Below are positions 11,158-23,389 of a stretch of 64,000 bases of DNA, piece by piece. This DNA comes from Cylicocyclus nassatus (Eukaryota > Nematoda > Chromadorea > Rhabditida > Strongylidae). The stretch lies in assembly GCA_958299035.1 (NCBI GenBank), contig CATQJL010000223.1, positions 81,485,322 through 81,549,321 of the forward strand, given 5' to 3'. The notes beneath the pieces were generated by a model. It made no database searches. It was not told the DNA's origin and saw only the letters and a program-made list of their open reading frames with translations. The translations under genes were made by a program, and so were the position numbers. Numbering within the stretch: position 1 is the stretch's first letter; the number at the start of each line of letters is the position of its first letter.

Positions 11158-11694
11158 CAAGGAAAGGATACTTGGCCGAAGTGGAGTTTGAATATAAAAT
11201 ATGTACTCTCTTATAGTCCTTGCGCTGAATCCAAATCTGCTTTCGGTATCTGCAAAGCGCTTCTGGGTGGAAAGTTACGGGAATCTTTCGCAATAAAAAT
11301 CAAAACGCGCGGATGCTAAAAATCATCTGAAATTTTATATGCTGCTGCATGACACAGACGCAATTTCTTTGCGCGCGAACGCTGCCTTATTAGCCGCAAA
11401 GCGCATGAGGCGCAAGGCCCGCTCAACTAATGCGGCTTCTACGCCTTCGTCATGTAGCAGCCTTTGGTCTGTGAGCTTAAATTGGGTCATGCTTACTGCT
11501 AAGGCGCTTTAAGCAATTAATTCCTTTAGCCTAATAAAATTACGCCAGCCATTACACTTTTGAAAGCCCCATAACTTCCCTTCCAGAAGCGCTTTGCAGA
11601 TAATGAAAGCAGATTAGGGATCAGCGTTCCATGCTCTATAAGACAGCATATACTTCATATGAAAACACCACTTCGACTAAGTATCCTTACCTTG
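11158..11694. mobile_element. 3-bp-TSD MITE in left arm of palindrome A
   Basis: Ends CAAGGAAAGGATACTTGGCC and its imperfect complement ending GTATCCTTACCTTG, flanked by TGA at 11155-11157 and 11695-11697. The right arm of the palindrome has the uninterrupted site (ACTGAGAGC in arm orientation), confirming the boundaries and the 3-bp duplication. The same family with TAA duplications is at 47497-48136. A 3-bp target duplication is typical of PIF/Harbinger-like elements. Confidence 0.85.
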
Positions 11695-13819
11695 TGAGAG
11701 CTAAACTATTGTAAAGTTATAACTGTTTAGCATGAAGTCCAACTCACTCGACATTCAAGAAAATACAGCCTAGGCTCTTTTGATATCCGGTAACAGAACG
11801 GCACTAAATTGCCGGATTTCGAATAGAGCGCGATCCAGTCCCACCAAGATAGCACCAGGTTCTCAAATTTGCCTGAAACTTGGCTCACGGGGGGAGGGTT
11901 ATTCATACTGCACATCACACTTGTTTCATACGTAATGCCATTTTGTGAGCGTTACTCTGGCCATACTGTAGGGAGTCAAAACCACGTTCCTCTAAACTTC
12001 GCCTAGTGAGTTATTTAGCCCACCGAACATGAATATCGTATTGACTTTTCAAGACAGCGCCATTTACTTGGGTGCGTTGTGTACGGTGTAGATGTGTCGA
12101 AGTTTCAAATTTGCTCACAACTTGCCTAGAAGGGTTTGGAAGCATGCTGATTACTAATACCATGCTTGCTATGCAACAACGCCCTATAATGGAGATGCGG
12201 TGATTTGGAGCGTATGAAAAGACATGACGCTACTCGGCTATACGGGACCTAGAATTCTTGACACGGGTTTGAATTGAATTTTGTCCAACAAGTTTTCTCA
12301 TTTCAGCTTACAGTAATTGCGGCAGTCTTATGTGTTTTGAGTGCATCCCAGCTCTGTTCAACCTTATAGTTTTCCAATATCTGGGCCCCACAATTTCAAA
12401 GCCGTGAATTTTGCTCAAATTCTATCTAGGGAGGTTAATCGACCCGCTAGTGCCGAATATCATATTGATTTTGCGTGGTAGAGCCATTTTCTGGGGGTAC
12501 GGTAGGTATGCGGAGTGGGTCAAAGCCACGAACTTCGCTGAAACTTCTGAAGAGTTACTTGACATGCTGATCACGAATATCAAGGGATAAAATTGAATTT
12601 ACCTGGAAACCGTTTAGAAGAATTAGTCCACAAATGAACCTGTCTTTTACAGTGGTGTCCAGAACGCGGAAAAATGTCTTTGTCACTATTCGGCTATCCG
12701 CGCCCCAAAATTTTGTGTCGCTCAAACGTGGAGGCTATCTGACATGCTGAGCACAAATACCACACTTTCTCTGCACAGACGTCTCCGTTTGTGGTTACGG
12801 CAGGTTCACGGTACGGAATCCAGATCACGATTTGCTCGAAACTTTGCCTAGATTACTTGGCACGTGGACATGACAATCACACTAAATTCGCAAGCTATCG
12901 CAATTTTCTCGGGTTACGATGGATGTACGGCAGATGGCCCAAGATTTCAAGATGGTCAAAACGTCGTTAGAGGTGTATACCAGTACGGTGATTACGAATA
13001 TCACAGTCATTTTGCATGATAAGGCCTTTTCTTGAGTTTTTACTCTATTGCTTGAAAAGCATGAAAGGGGTTTGTTTAGTTGCAAGAAGAAAATGGCACT
13101 CTCAAGAAATCAATGTAGTATTATGTTCAGCGTGCCAAGTAACATCCTAGACAAAAGAGCAAATCCTTGGTTTTGACCCCATACCGTATATCTACCATCT
13201 AACTACATGAAAAGGCCCGCCTCGCCAAAAGAAAATGATTTTCGTAATAAGCATGTCGGAAAACGCCCCTAGTCCAAATTCCAGCCAAATCTATGTTTTT
13301 GGACCCTTACAGTATACCTATCGTAACACACGCGGAGGCGGTTTCATGCCAAAAAGATGTGATATTCTGATCAGAATGTCAGATAAGCTCGATGGACAAA
13401 GTATATTACAGGCCCATATAGCCGGATAGCGTCGTGTCTTTTCATATGCTGTAAATCACTACAACTCCATTATAAGGCGTTGTTGCCTAGCAAGCATGGT
13501 ATTCGTAATCAGCATGCTTCCAAACCCTTCTAGGCAAGTTGTAAGCAAATTTGGAACTTCGACACATCTACACCGTACACAATGCACCCGAGAAAATGGC
13601 GCTATCTTGAAAAGTCCGTACGATGTACTGTTCAGCGGGCTAAATAACTCACTAGGCGAAGTTTAGAGGAACGTGGTTTTGACTCCCTACAGTATGGCCA
13701 CAGTAACACTCACAAAATGGCGTTGCGTATGAAACAAGTGTGATGTGCAGTATGATGGAGAATAACCCTCGCCCCTCCCCTCCCCCCCCTGAGCCAAATT
13801 TCAGGCAAATTTGAGAACT

Positions 13820-13954
13820 GGGTAGGGGAACGAAAACCGCCAGTTTGAGCCGCCTTTCACGGCCAAGTGGTCCTTTCGCAATGTTGCTGCATGTCGTTCC
13901 AGGATCAGTAGTCCGCGGAGGCGGCTCAAGCTGGCGGCTTTCGTTCCCATACCC
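13820..13954. mobile_element. 135-bp MITE in right arm of palindrome A
   Basis: Ends GGGTAGGGGAACGAAAACCG and the complement of GGGTATGGGAACGAAAGCCG, flanked by TTGAGAACT (13811-13819) and TTGAGAACC (13955-13963). The left arm near 11855 has a single uninterrupted copy of that site. The target duplication is 8-9 bp. The 151-bp repeats at 470 and 1694 contain related terminal sequence. Confidence 0.85.
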
Positions 13955-14570
13955 TTGAGAACCTGGTGCTATCTTGGTGGGACTGGATATCGCGCTCTAT
14001 TCGAAATCAGGCAATTTAGTGCCGTTCTGTTACCGGATATCAAAAGAACCTAGGTTGTATTTTCTTGAGTTTTGAGTGTGTTGAACTTCATGCTAAACAG
14101 TTATAACTTTACAATAGTTTAGCTCTCAGTATGGTCTTTACAATACGCCAGGGATTTTTCTGATCCTTGGTAAAAAAAACCACGAGTTCTGAGTTACCCA
14201 TGTCCGGAATCAATTCCCATTCTGTCAATAAAATTAGTCACGCACATAGCCATTAGGTTACGTAATCGGGATGGCCACTACTCTCCAAAGTATCATGAGA
14301 GTTGAGCATGATTTGCAGTTGTAATCAAAATGGACTGCAACTTTTGTTTGAACTTCCTTTATGTGCCACCATATTGATAAGATTTGATATCAATCGATGC
14401 AGTAAAGACACTATAGCTATGGTTAGAGCCAGGCTGGTCAATTAGGGTATGAGGGACCAAAAATCTGAAAAAAGTTGGAATTTTGCAAGGTTTGGGCACA
14501 TATTTAGCTTGGAGTCGCTTGTTCCGAAATGACTTCAAAATTGATAGAAAAGCATGAAGAGAGTTACATC

Positions 14571-15019
14571 AAAGTGACAACTAGTGTGATGTGCAGCATC
14601 GAGGGATCGAATAACCCTCTCCCCTCGCCCTGAGCCAAGCTTCAGGCAAATCCGAGAAAATGAGGCTGTTCTGGCGGAACTTATAATCGCGCTACATTCG
14701 AAATCCGGCTATTGTAGTGCCGACGCATTACCGGATATCGGTACTTTCTCATGATTTCTGGTAAATCAGAATTGGCCTCCGCCACTAATGATTTGCAAAA
14801 AATTCACCGATCCTTGAATCCTTGGTGCTGAAAAATCAGAGTATGTATGCCTAACAAAATCTACAAATTCTCTAAAAGTATGCACACTTCAATTAAAAAG
14901 GGCAAACTTTTCCAATTTGCAGAATTCTTTTAGGCTAAAGGAGTGGAAAATGAAATGTCTATTCTCTATAATCTTCAAAACGCCCTGAAGTTCATAAATA
15001 TAAATCACCTACAACTGAG
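14571..15019. other. Spacer between palindromes A and B
   Basis: Contains part of a satellite-like unit (AACCCTCTCCCCTCGCCCTG near 14610, similar to 13765) and no supported gene. Confidence 0.45.
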
Positions 15020-15689
15020 CTCCTAATTCGGGTAGAAAAGACGGCTTCTGACATATTAATCTTGACGAAACCGTCGGAAATCCATAACTTTGTTCAAAAG
15101 ATTTTCTCGTGATCGCATTTTGATTTTGGAAATGAAATTTCACAAGGATTCTAAAAATCATCAAATGTTTAGAATTTGCTTCCATCCAAAGGTTTTTATT
15201 GAATCGCCGCGAGTGCGTTGGGGTAAGTCACTGAAAACCCTTCCTATGAGAGTGAATTCCAAATTTTCGGTGGTTTTTCGAATCTTTGAGACATTTCTTT
15301 TCTAAATATCAAAACCCGATCCCGAGAAAATCTTTTGAACAAAGTTATGGATTTCCGACTGTTTCGCCAAGATAATACTCGGAGGGCCGTCTTCCACCAG
15401 AATTAAGGTCTCAGTTGTTCGGGTACGCAAAATCAAAGTTTATGCTAATACTTGCTTTAAACAGCTAGTTCAGTTCTCAAATCTTGTATGCGTGCAGAGG
15501 ATAGTCGTAGAAAGCTGTCAAAAAATCACAGCCGATTCTATAACTTCCTGTCAGTGGTATTGTCTTCAATCTTGGTAGAATTGGTAGAATTTAACCATTC
15601 TAGAGTGATCCATAGATTTGTCTGTCTCAATTTTGTATACGATGGTCAGTACCCCATCGCAGCTCTATAGAGTTTTTTTTCGGTTAATT

Positions 15690-16350
15690 ATTGAGTATCA
15701 CGATTAGCCCATATTCTGGCCTAAGCATGCTTTCATCCCTCAAATGCCGATATTATCAATTCCCGAGTCTCCGAAATATTGATTTCGTTGATTCCCGAGT
15801 GATCAAAACCTCAGTTTTGTCGGTAGTCGAAGCATCGAGACGTCGATGTTATCGACGCATAGATCTTCAGAATAACGAAGTGCGATACTTGGGACCTCCG
15901 AAAATCGGTTTTATCGATTTTCCAGCCTCCGATATAACAATTCGATCGATATTTGGTGCCAGGAGCCTGTACATTATTGATTTTATCGATTTCCAAGTCG
16001 TCAAGATATCGATTTTATCAACAAGTACTCAACATATTTTTTTTTTATCAATTCGAGGCTCCAAAGTATCGATTATTTCAACTTTCGAGCCTCTAAAATA
16101 TCGATTTTATCGATTTTCGAATGTCCACGGATTTTTGGTGCCTGAAGCTGGTAAAGTATGAATTTTGTTAAATCTCGAGTCCTAAAAATATCGATTTCAT
16201 CAATCTTCGAGCTTTCAAAATATGTATTTTTTGATTTTCAAATTTTTGAAATGCCGTTTATATCAGTTTTCGTGATCCACGCTAAAATTTTCTCGATTTT
16301 CGAGTTTTTGCAATACCGATTTTCGATATTTTGAGGTCAATTAATAGAAT
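15690..16350. repeat. TATCGATTTTATCGATTTTC degenerate tandem array
   Basis: About 18-20 degenerate units of roughly 33-36 bp containing ATATCGATTTTATCGATTTTC and GAGCCTCCAAA. The 156-codon frame across it (15691-16161) is repeat-derived, rich in Ile, Ser and Tyr, and not a gene. Confidence 0.8.
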
Positions 16351-17499
16351 TTAGTTGTTTGAAAAGGCAATTTTGGGAAAATTTGCAGCAGTCGAAATAT
16401 GAATTTTCTAGATTTCCGGGAATTCACAATAATCAACAATTAAACTATCAAATCTTCAAAATCAACAGTTTTTTGCCATTATACCAGGTTTTCAATCGTC
16501 AATCAATCTTTTTTCTTTTTTAGAATTTCCGTAAGAAATTTGACCATCCAATGTTGCAAGCTCCACCCACTTTAGGCCCCGCCCCTTCCCAAGCCCACCT
16601 AATCTCTTAAAGATCAAATTAAAACTATTTATCTCCGGAATGCATAGAATATCTCCTGTCCATATTCAAACTTTCGGCCAAACTTCTATAACAGCGGGTA
16701 GCTTTTTGAAAGTTCTATCCAAGGAATAGTAACCATTCTCCATCGCTTTCCTAAGTTTGATAATTTTAGATCTATCACGAGGTTTTCCTCAGAGAAACAT
16801 AGTTCGGGACTGTTCATAGATAAGCACTCTATACAGGCAAGCTAAATTTTCTGAAGTTTTATAAGAAAGCTCCTCTGACTGTAAACAGAAACAAAGGTAT
16901 CAGAGCTCCCCATTGTCATTCTTCAGAAAGATAAGCGCAAAACAATACTTCGTCTAAGCTATAAACTTCCAACTATAGAAGAAATCGAATCGTACTCCAT
17001 CGGGGGCAGCCAACATGAACGATATCCTGTGCCAGCCATGTGCGTTGCGTATCAAATGCATTTCAAATTTTATATTTACGCTATGACGACTTTCAAGTAT
17101 TGGAAAAAACGCTAGGAGCTCGATATGCCCATTCTTACGGTTCGACACCATTTTCAATCCATTGAAGAACGCTTAGCTTTAAAAAACAACACTTTATGCG
17201 CAGCAAATTGGCAACCGCAAGAGTACAGTATGCTTACTTCCAACTATCGTTCATCTTGGCATACACCCTACTCTAACTAATGTATGGAGCTGACAAAGTA
17301 ATTACTAATTATATAGAAAACTTCCAATAAAGCTAATTTGATTTTGAATATTCTATAGTGTCAGTTCGCTATGCTCACAGCATTTTTACCCGTATATCTG
17401 CAACATTCATAGGGACACGGACCCTCAAACATGCATGCTCAGGCCAGCATACGGGCCAATTCAAGTGTTCAATAATTCTTCGAAAAAAGCAATAGAGCT
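16351..17499. other. Core of palindrome B, nothing recognised
   Basis: About 1.15 kb of A/T-rich sequence without a supported gene or repeat partner in the window. Confidence 0.45.
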
Positions 17500-18150
17500 G
17501 CGACGATTGAAAAACGCAAAATTGAAACAGAAAAACCCTATGGATTACTGTAGACTGGTTGGATTCTACCAATTTCTTTATCAAGAGTGAAATGACGATA
17601 TCACTGAAAAGATTCAGTAAAAATGGCTGTGATTCTCGCGACAGCTTTCCGACTATCCTGTGCACGCATACAAGATGTGAGAACTGAAATAGCTGTGTAA
17701 AGTAATAAGCATAAACTTTGATCTTGCGTACCCCGAACAACTAAGCCCTTGATTTTGGTGGAAGACGGCCTCCGACGTGTTGATCTTGGCGAAAGTGTCG
17801 GAAATCCATAACTTCGTCTAAAAGATTTTTTCGTGATCGATTTTGATATTTGGAGAAGAAATTTCACAAAGACTCGAAAAAGCACCGAGGATTCAAAATC
17901 TACTCTTATAGGAAGGGTTTTCAGTGAATTACCCCAACGCACAGTCACGGCGATTCAATAAAAGCCTTTTGAATGGAAGCAAATTCTAAACATTTGATGG
18001 TTTTTCGGATCCTTGTGAAATTTCTTTTCCAAAGTCAAAATCCGATCACGAGAAAATTTTTTGAACAAAGTTATGGATTTCCAACGGTTTCGTCAAGATT
18101 AATACGCCGGAGGCCGTGTTTTCCACCCGAATTAGGGGATCAGTTGTAAG

Positions 18151-19632
18151 ACTAAAGCCTAAACGAAATATTCAAAAGCCGGCCTCATTTTAAAAGTCTC
18201 ATGGAACTCACGGAAATCGTGAATCTGAGTAATGTGCAGACACGTCAGAAACGCTAGTTTCAACTTTTAGATCATAGAATTTTCCAAGAGATCAAGAGAA
18301 TGGAAAGTCAGACTTTTTGATTTGAAAGGTTTTGGAAGATCCAAAGAGTTACGAAAATACGATTGAGGATATCCGGACAGCTGAAGTGCTTGAGGCGGTG
18401 ACCAAGGTCGTAGGAGTCGGCAACCTATTTGGAAAATAGTGGAAAAAAAATAGGTGATATTCTCTTAACAGGCAACGACGAGTCAAATCTGAAAAAGTGA
18501 TCTTCTTCTGGTTACCGCAATTAATTTTCATGGTTTCTTAAAGCTTTCACGAACTTTCACATTGCAATAAAATAACTGTGATATAAAAAAGCACTTCAAT
18601 TTCCGTACTTCACGCGAGATTTACGCGGTAAAAAGTGGAAATTCTAATTCAAACCACTTTCTTCAATGTGCCTACTTCCTTTTCAGCTCAAAAATATACC
18701 AGAATCCTCGTTCAATGCGAGAGTATCGAAGTTATCAAATAAAACTCTAACCTATCGAGATCTGTTGTCACGAATTCAAAGTGTGAAGCCATCTGACCCT
18801 GAAAAAGCGACAAATTCTTATTTTGGCATCAGAATTTATGCCTAGAATTTGCGATCTCAAAGAATTTAATGATGGCACATAAGCCATCGGTTCAACAGCA
18901 AAAAAATTTGTTGCTTATGTGATCACATAATATGAACGGTCGATCTGGAAACTCTTGTCATCAATGAAATCCTTGGAATGAAAAATTTTAGAACCCATCG
19001 GATTCACAATGTGTCGAAAATTGAGAAGTAATCTTTCAGCATTTATTCTGAGAATCAAAACTATTTTCATATGAGTATCAAGATAATGACATATATGAAG
19101 ATAACTTTTCATAAAAGTAACACCATTTTTTTTCTTCTCAGTTTTTGCGACCACCATAATGAATGTAAGTTCCTTGTCAATCGATGTTCGAATGGCACTG
19201 ATTCAATATCGGAACTTCCACATGGTGTCAACTGTGTGCAGGTACACCTAAGCCGACTCAGTGAGACATGTTCGCAGACGGTAAAGTAGCGCAACGTAAG
19301 AATACGAGCGCTTAGACGCGTACAGTTCCAGAATTTACCAAACTAACACACATCTGAGCACCATAATGTTTACCCAAATTACATAATGATTTGGAGAAAC
19401 AAAATATGGTGTCCAAATCTGTATTACTTTGGTAAATTTCTGTTACTATGCTCAATTTTTTCACAAATTATTTTTCTCTGGAAGCAATGAAAAGCTTCAT
19501 GATTACAGAGTATGCAGTTGCAGAGAACTAAATTATCGAAACCATTGTTGAAGATGGAACATCTGAGATAAATTTTTGTAGCATGTTTAAGCTATCAACT
19601 TCATGCTGAATATATTATAATGAACTAGCTGC
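18151..19632. other. No gene confidently supported
   Basis: One short frame downstream of a TTTCTTCTCAG acceptor-like site (19131-19141, frame to 19289) encodes five Cys in about 50 residues (CDHHNEC, RCSNGTDS, NCVQ, ETCSQ). An internal strong donor (GTAAGTTCC at 19167) would remove most of it, so I do not call it a gene. Confidence 0.35.
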
Positions 19633-19703
19633 ATACATACAGATAGACATACAGAACTACAGACATGCAGACAAACAGACATTCAGCTTTATATATAAGA
19701 TAT
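19633..19703. repeat. Tail fragment of the 8330-8943 repeat family
   Basis: Only the CATACAGACA-type tract plus CAGACATTCAGCTTTATATATAAGA remains, identical in form to the tails at about 8865-8920 and 63738-63803. Confidence 0.8.
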
Positions 19704-19798
19704 TCCTTCCATGATTACTTCGAAAATGGAAGTGAAATTTGAATCAATCACTTCAACTACTCATTTTCGTAACTTTTCATTTTGCTCAAGTGTGCTAC

Positions 19799-20537
19799 AG
19801 TCGAGTAGATTTCCTGCTTAATATAGTGTCCCTGCAGACGCGACAACGCTGGAGCGTCAATAACTGCCTTGCGAGTTTCCGAGTGAATGTTTTCTAGTGT
19901 TTTCATATCTGATTCTTATTCTTTTTAGGTAAATCATCACTGATAAAGAAGAAGAGGGCAAGTTAGAGGATAAAGTCTGTTTCCTGAGTAGCCATTTCAT
20001 CGCTTAATCTCAGATATCCATATAGAAGCTGATCGCGTCAGTGTCATGCGTATTCTTGTCACTTTATGTCTCTTTCTTCTTGTAAAGTTCTTCTTTGAAC
20101 GCTAGTAAGTTTTTACGATTGACTTATTGTCTTTATCACATGAAGTTCTCGCTCTAATGACATTTCTTATGGGTGAAAGCCAAAGTTGTTACAAGACAAG
20201 CCAACTATCGTTCAAAGAAACAACTCACAAGAAGGAAGAGGGTTGAATTGACAAAAGAAAAGGAAGTGACACAAAAAATAGGCGTAAAACTGACGCGAAC
20301 TGCTTCTACGTAGATACCTGTGAATATGCGATGATGAAACTTCTCAGAAAACGGAAACTACTATCGAACTCAGCCTTTTCCTCTTAATCAGCATCGAAAT
20401 ACCTGAAAAGCAAAGGATAAGCAAGGAAAACAGTGGAAAACATTCGTTCGGAAACTCGCAAGGCAATTATTGACGCCCCAGCGTTGTCGCGTCTGCAGGA
20501 ACACTATATTAAGCAGGAAATCCACTCGACTGTATAG
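19799..20537. repeat. Palindrome C, 0.74 kb long hairpin
   Basis: Outer arms of more than 100 bp are near-perfect complements: CAGTCGAGTAGATTTCCTGC at 19799 and GCAGGAAATCCACTCGACTG at about 20515, including GACGCGACAACGCTGG. The interior continues as an imperfect hairpin centred near 20170 (TTCTTTGAACG and CGTTCAAAGAA). Non-coding. Confidence 0.85.
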
Positions 20538-20869
20538 TTAAGCATAGGTTTTGTAAGGCATATATCTAATTTCTCAGCACTAAAGTTCAGTGATCGCTTG
20601 ATTTCTTGCAAATGATCAGTGACGAGCGTCCAGTGTTCTGCTTTACCAGAAATCATGAAAAAGTACGTAGGTTGGACTTTCTTAGATTTCAAGTAGTTGA
20701 ATTTTCATGCCGAACAATTATAATTTAGCAGTAGGTCTAGCCAATAAACCTATGCAATACTGCAGGAATTTTTCGGATCCTTGGTAAAAAAGAATAACAC
20801 GAATTCTAAATCACCCATTGTCCGGATTCAATTCCCACCCGTCAATGAAATTACTCACGCAGATTATGG

Positions 20870-21400
20870 TTGGAACCGAAAATTCGTATTCGAAGATTCT
20901 ATTGAAAATATTCGACTGTTCGAACATTGGAGTATTCGAATAATCGAATAATTGAGAGTGTGCGATTATTCGATTATATGAATAGTCGAATAAACGAAAA
21001 TGTCTTCATTTGAATAAGTCGTTCAGACATTTCGAAAAAATACTTATTCTAATATTCGAATATTCAAAAATTCTTAAAAGACAGTTATGCGAATATTCGA
21101 TCATTCGAGAAGATTTGACCCGTTGTTCGAATATTCGAATATTCAACTGTTGTGTCTGAATATTCGAATATTGCATCCGAATATTCGCAGGTATCCATTT
21201 ATTTGTCTATTCGAGTATTCGAATATTCCATAAAGTTCGGTTATTCGAATACTCAAAAAATTTAATTTTGGAATGTGCCCATATTCGAATATTCAAATTC
21301 GAGTAATGTAAAAATCGGAATTCGAATAATAATCGTTCATTCGAAAATTTTCGCAGACTATTCGTTGTTCGTACATTCGATGAAAATTTCCATTCGTTAC
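20870..21400. repeat. ATTCGAATA low-complexity palindromic array
   Basis: Dense repetition of ATTCGAATATTCGAA with single-base variation over 0.5 kb. Every unit is self-complementary, so frames on both strands are repeat-derived. It abuts the right terminus of the 11.5 kb compound element. Confidence 0.85.
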
Positions 21401-21612
21401 AACCAACGCGCAAAACATGGTTTTCAAACTTTGAAAACGCTTTCTCGTTGTTCCAGCTGGTTCCAAATATCAAAGCTAAAGTTCAATTGGTTGAACTTCA
21501 AGCTGCTATCGCGAAGGCGGCACTTCCGGCGCAACAACGTGTTCATATGATAAGATTTCAAGGCGGCAGAGATGATATATTACAAAACTCAAATTTGTAA
21601 CTTTTTTGAAAA

Positions 21613-22790
21613 CCAAAATCGATTTTATGCTCACTTCTTCGCTAGAAAAATCTGATTCTTCCGCACCTTCAAAGGCAGATTTATAATGAATTTAGTTCAA
21701 ATTTGAGCGGGATAGGTTGATTAGTCTTCCCGAATCTCTCCATTCCCGATGGACACCAAAATTCATGGAACGCTCAGTTTTTCTAACATCAGAACTTTCG
21801 CAAACTTGCTCGAGAACGATTTTTCATTAAAAAAAAACCCGAAACTCGCGCTTGGAAGAGATACGAACATTTCAAATGAAGCTTTGCTCCTCATTACCTG
21901 CCCTCCAAGCCAAAATTGAGGATTGCACAGTTTTGTAGCAATTTTCTCAGCAATATACACGAGAAGGTGACTTTTGATGAATTTGTTGAAACTTGCGCAG
22001 AAAAGGGGGAGCCTTTTTCAAATATGCCTTCATTTCAGAATCTCGAGATTCACCCCCTTCGAAACCAAAATTGATGGGATGCCCAGTTCTTCGCTGGAAA
22101 AAATCAGAATTTTGAGCATTTTACTTCAAAGCAGATTTGTGATGAATTTCGTTGGGATTTGTGCTCAGGCTGGTTATTCTTCTCAGATCTATCCCATTCC
22201 TAAACACAATTGCTAGAACGCTCAACGCTCAACGAATTTTTGATTTTTCGCTGAAAAATCAGATTTCGGCAAACTTGCTAAAATGAATTTATGATTCGAA
22301 ACTTGCGCGTGAAAGAGACATGGACATGGAATGAGGCTCTGCTCGGCAGAACAAATCTTACCTGCCCTCGAAACCAAAACTGATAAAGCTCATCTTCATT
22401 GAAGTATCAAGTTTTCCGCAAACTTTCTTAAAACGAGTTTTTGATGATTTCGTCAAAACTTGTGCAGAAAAGGGTGATTAGTCTTTCTAAGGCTCTGCTT
22501 CGCGAACCTCGAGTTTTGCCTCCTTCTAGACCAAAGTGGTGAAAATACTAATCCTTGCTGAAAACCAAGCGATTTTGAGCACTTCCCCTTTAGGAACATT
22601 TGATGCATTTTCTTGAGATGTGTGTGCAGGATAATTGTACTTCCCAATTTTTAGAATTCCCAAATCTACCTCCCCCTTCAAGACCATAATTCATGGAATG
22701 TTAGGTTTTTTTCTTTGAACAATCAGAATTTCGCAAACTTGCTCAAAAATTAACTTTTCCTAGTTTTCTCAAAACATGCATAAAATATGG
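21613..22790. repeat. Tandem satellite, about eight units of 150 bp
   Basis: Units begin with ACCAAAATTGATGG-like sequence followed by GCCCAGTTCTTCGCTG and GCAAACTTGCTC motifs at about 21613, 21758, 21907, 22068, 22206, 22373, 22528 and 22680. Spacing is 138-167 bp. Divergence between units is substantial, so the array is old. It is the right-hand counterpart of 9640-10095. Confidence 0.8.
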
Positions 22791-23389
22791 ATTTCCCATA
22801 AGGAGGCTGAATAGGCTACATGCGTAGAGTGAAGGTAACAGAAAGGCATTGAGCGATTGGAAAATGTAAGGTCGTCTTGCGAGTGGACAAGCCGAAAGAA
22901 AGATCGATAGCTGGAGTGATTCCGTACACAACCATTTCAACTTTCATGGTACGTTGCTATTTCAACACAGCAAGTGCAGCAACAAAATCGATAAAGGTAG
23001 CAGATAGGTCATTGATAATTTTGAAATTCAATGATTTTGTGACCAGCGTGCACACATACACCCCTATGCCAATTTTTAGCCGCTTAGCTCAAAGTTGAAA
23101 AATATCTGCTCCGTCGCAGGACCCATAGTGCAAGCGAATCTCTCGCCGGCATAATGGCTGCTGGCCTCTCCTCTCGCCATCACTGAGCGCCGTTATATTT
23201 TCGCATTCCTTTTTCTGAATTCCTTCAGCAACTGGACCCTCCGTCACGCTGGGGTTAAGGATAGGAGGGACGCAGAAAACTCTGCCGTAGCGCTTGGAAG
23301 GATCCAGTGTATATTATAGTAAGGATTTCGTTGTTGACATATAGTCTCCCAGAGGCCATAGATTGTCTGTACATAACTTCGGTTAATAA
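22791..23389. other. No gene; possibly RTE 3' flank
   Basis: Nothing supported. The part next to 23390 may be the 3' untranslated end of the minus-strand RTE remnant. Confidence 0.4.

Larger units (their letters stand above)
10690..14570. repeat. Large palindrome A built of satellite-like units
   Basis: Arms 10690-12250 and 13410-14570 are reverse complements over most of their length, centred near 12630 (for example CAGCCTGGTTCTAACCATAG at about 10835 and its complement at about 14425). The arm interior and core contain degenerate units of very roughly 120-150 bp with the recurring phrase CTTCGCCTAG...CATGCTGATTAC. Each arm carries one insertion the other lacks. Confidence 0.85.
15020..18150. 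repeat. Palindrome B with palindromic arms
   Basis: Arms 15020-15655 and 17500-18150 are reverse complements (GAAATCCATAACTTTGTTCA, GTGCGTTGGGGTAA, GTATGCGTGCAGAGGATAGT and their complements). Each arm is itself a palindrome: in the left arm, GAAATCCATAACTTTGTTCA at about 15080 recurs inverted at about 15335. The core holds a TATCGAT array (15690-16350) and about 1.1 kb with no recognised feature. Confidence 0.8.
10113..21588. mobile_element. 11.5 kb compound palindromic element
   Basis: About 120-bp inverted termini: 10113-10235 (GCCGCCTTGATATCCTATGA, CGTTGTTGCGCCGGAAGTGC, CTTTGATATTTG) matches the reverse complement of 21465-21588. Related satellite units in direct orientation lie on both outer sides, suggesting the whole block sits within a satellite array. 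Inside are three independent palindromes and two simple-sequence arrays, with no credible coding frame. Whether it moved as one unit or grew by successive insertions cannot be decided from sequence alone. Confidence 0.6.

Noticed and set aside
15691..16161. 156-codon plus-strand frame with repeated Ile/Tyr/Ser segments
   Set aside because: Derived from the TATCGATTTTATCGATT tandem array; the period, not selection, keeps it open.
19071..19289. 72-codon frame with five cysteines
   Set aside because: It would need to read through a strong internal GTAAGT donor and has no signal peptide or partner exon; noted under the unassigned interval only.
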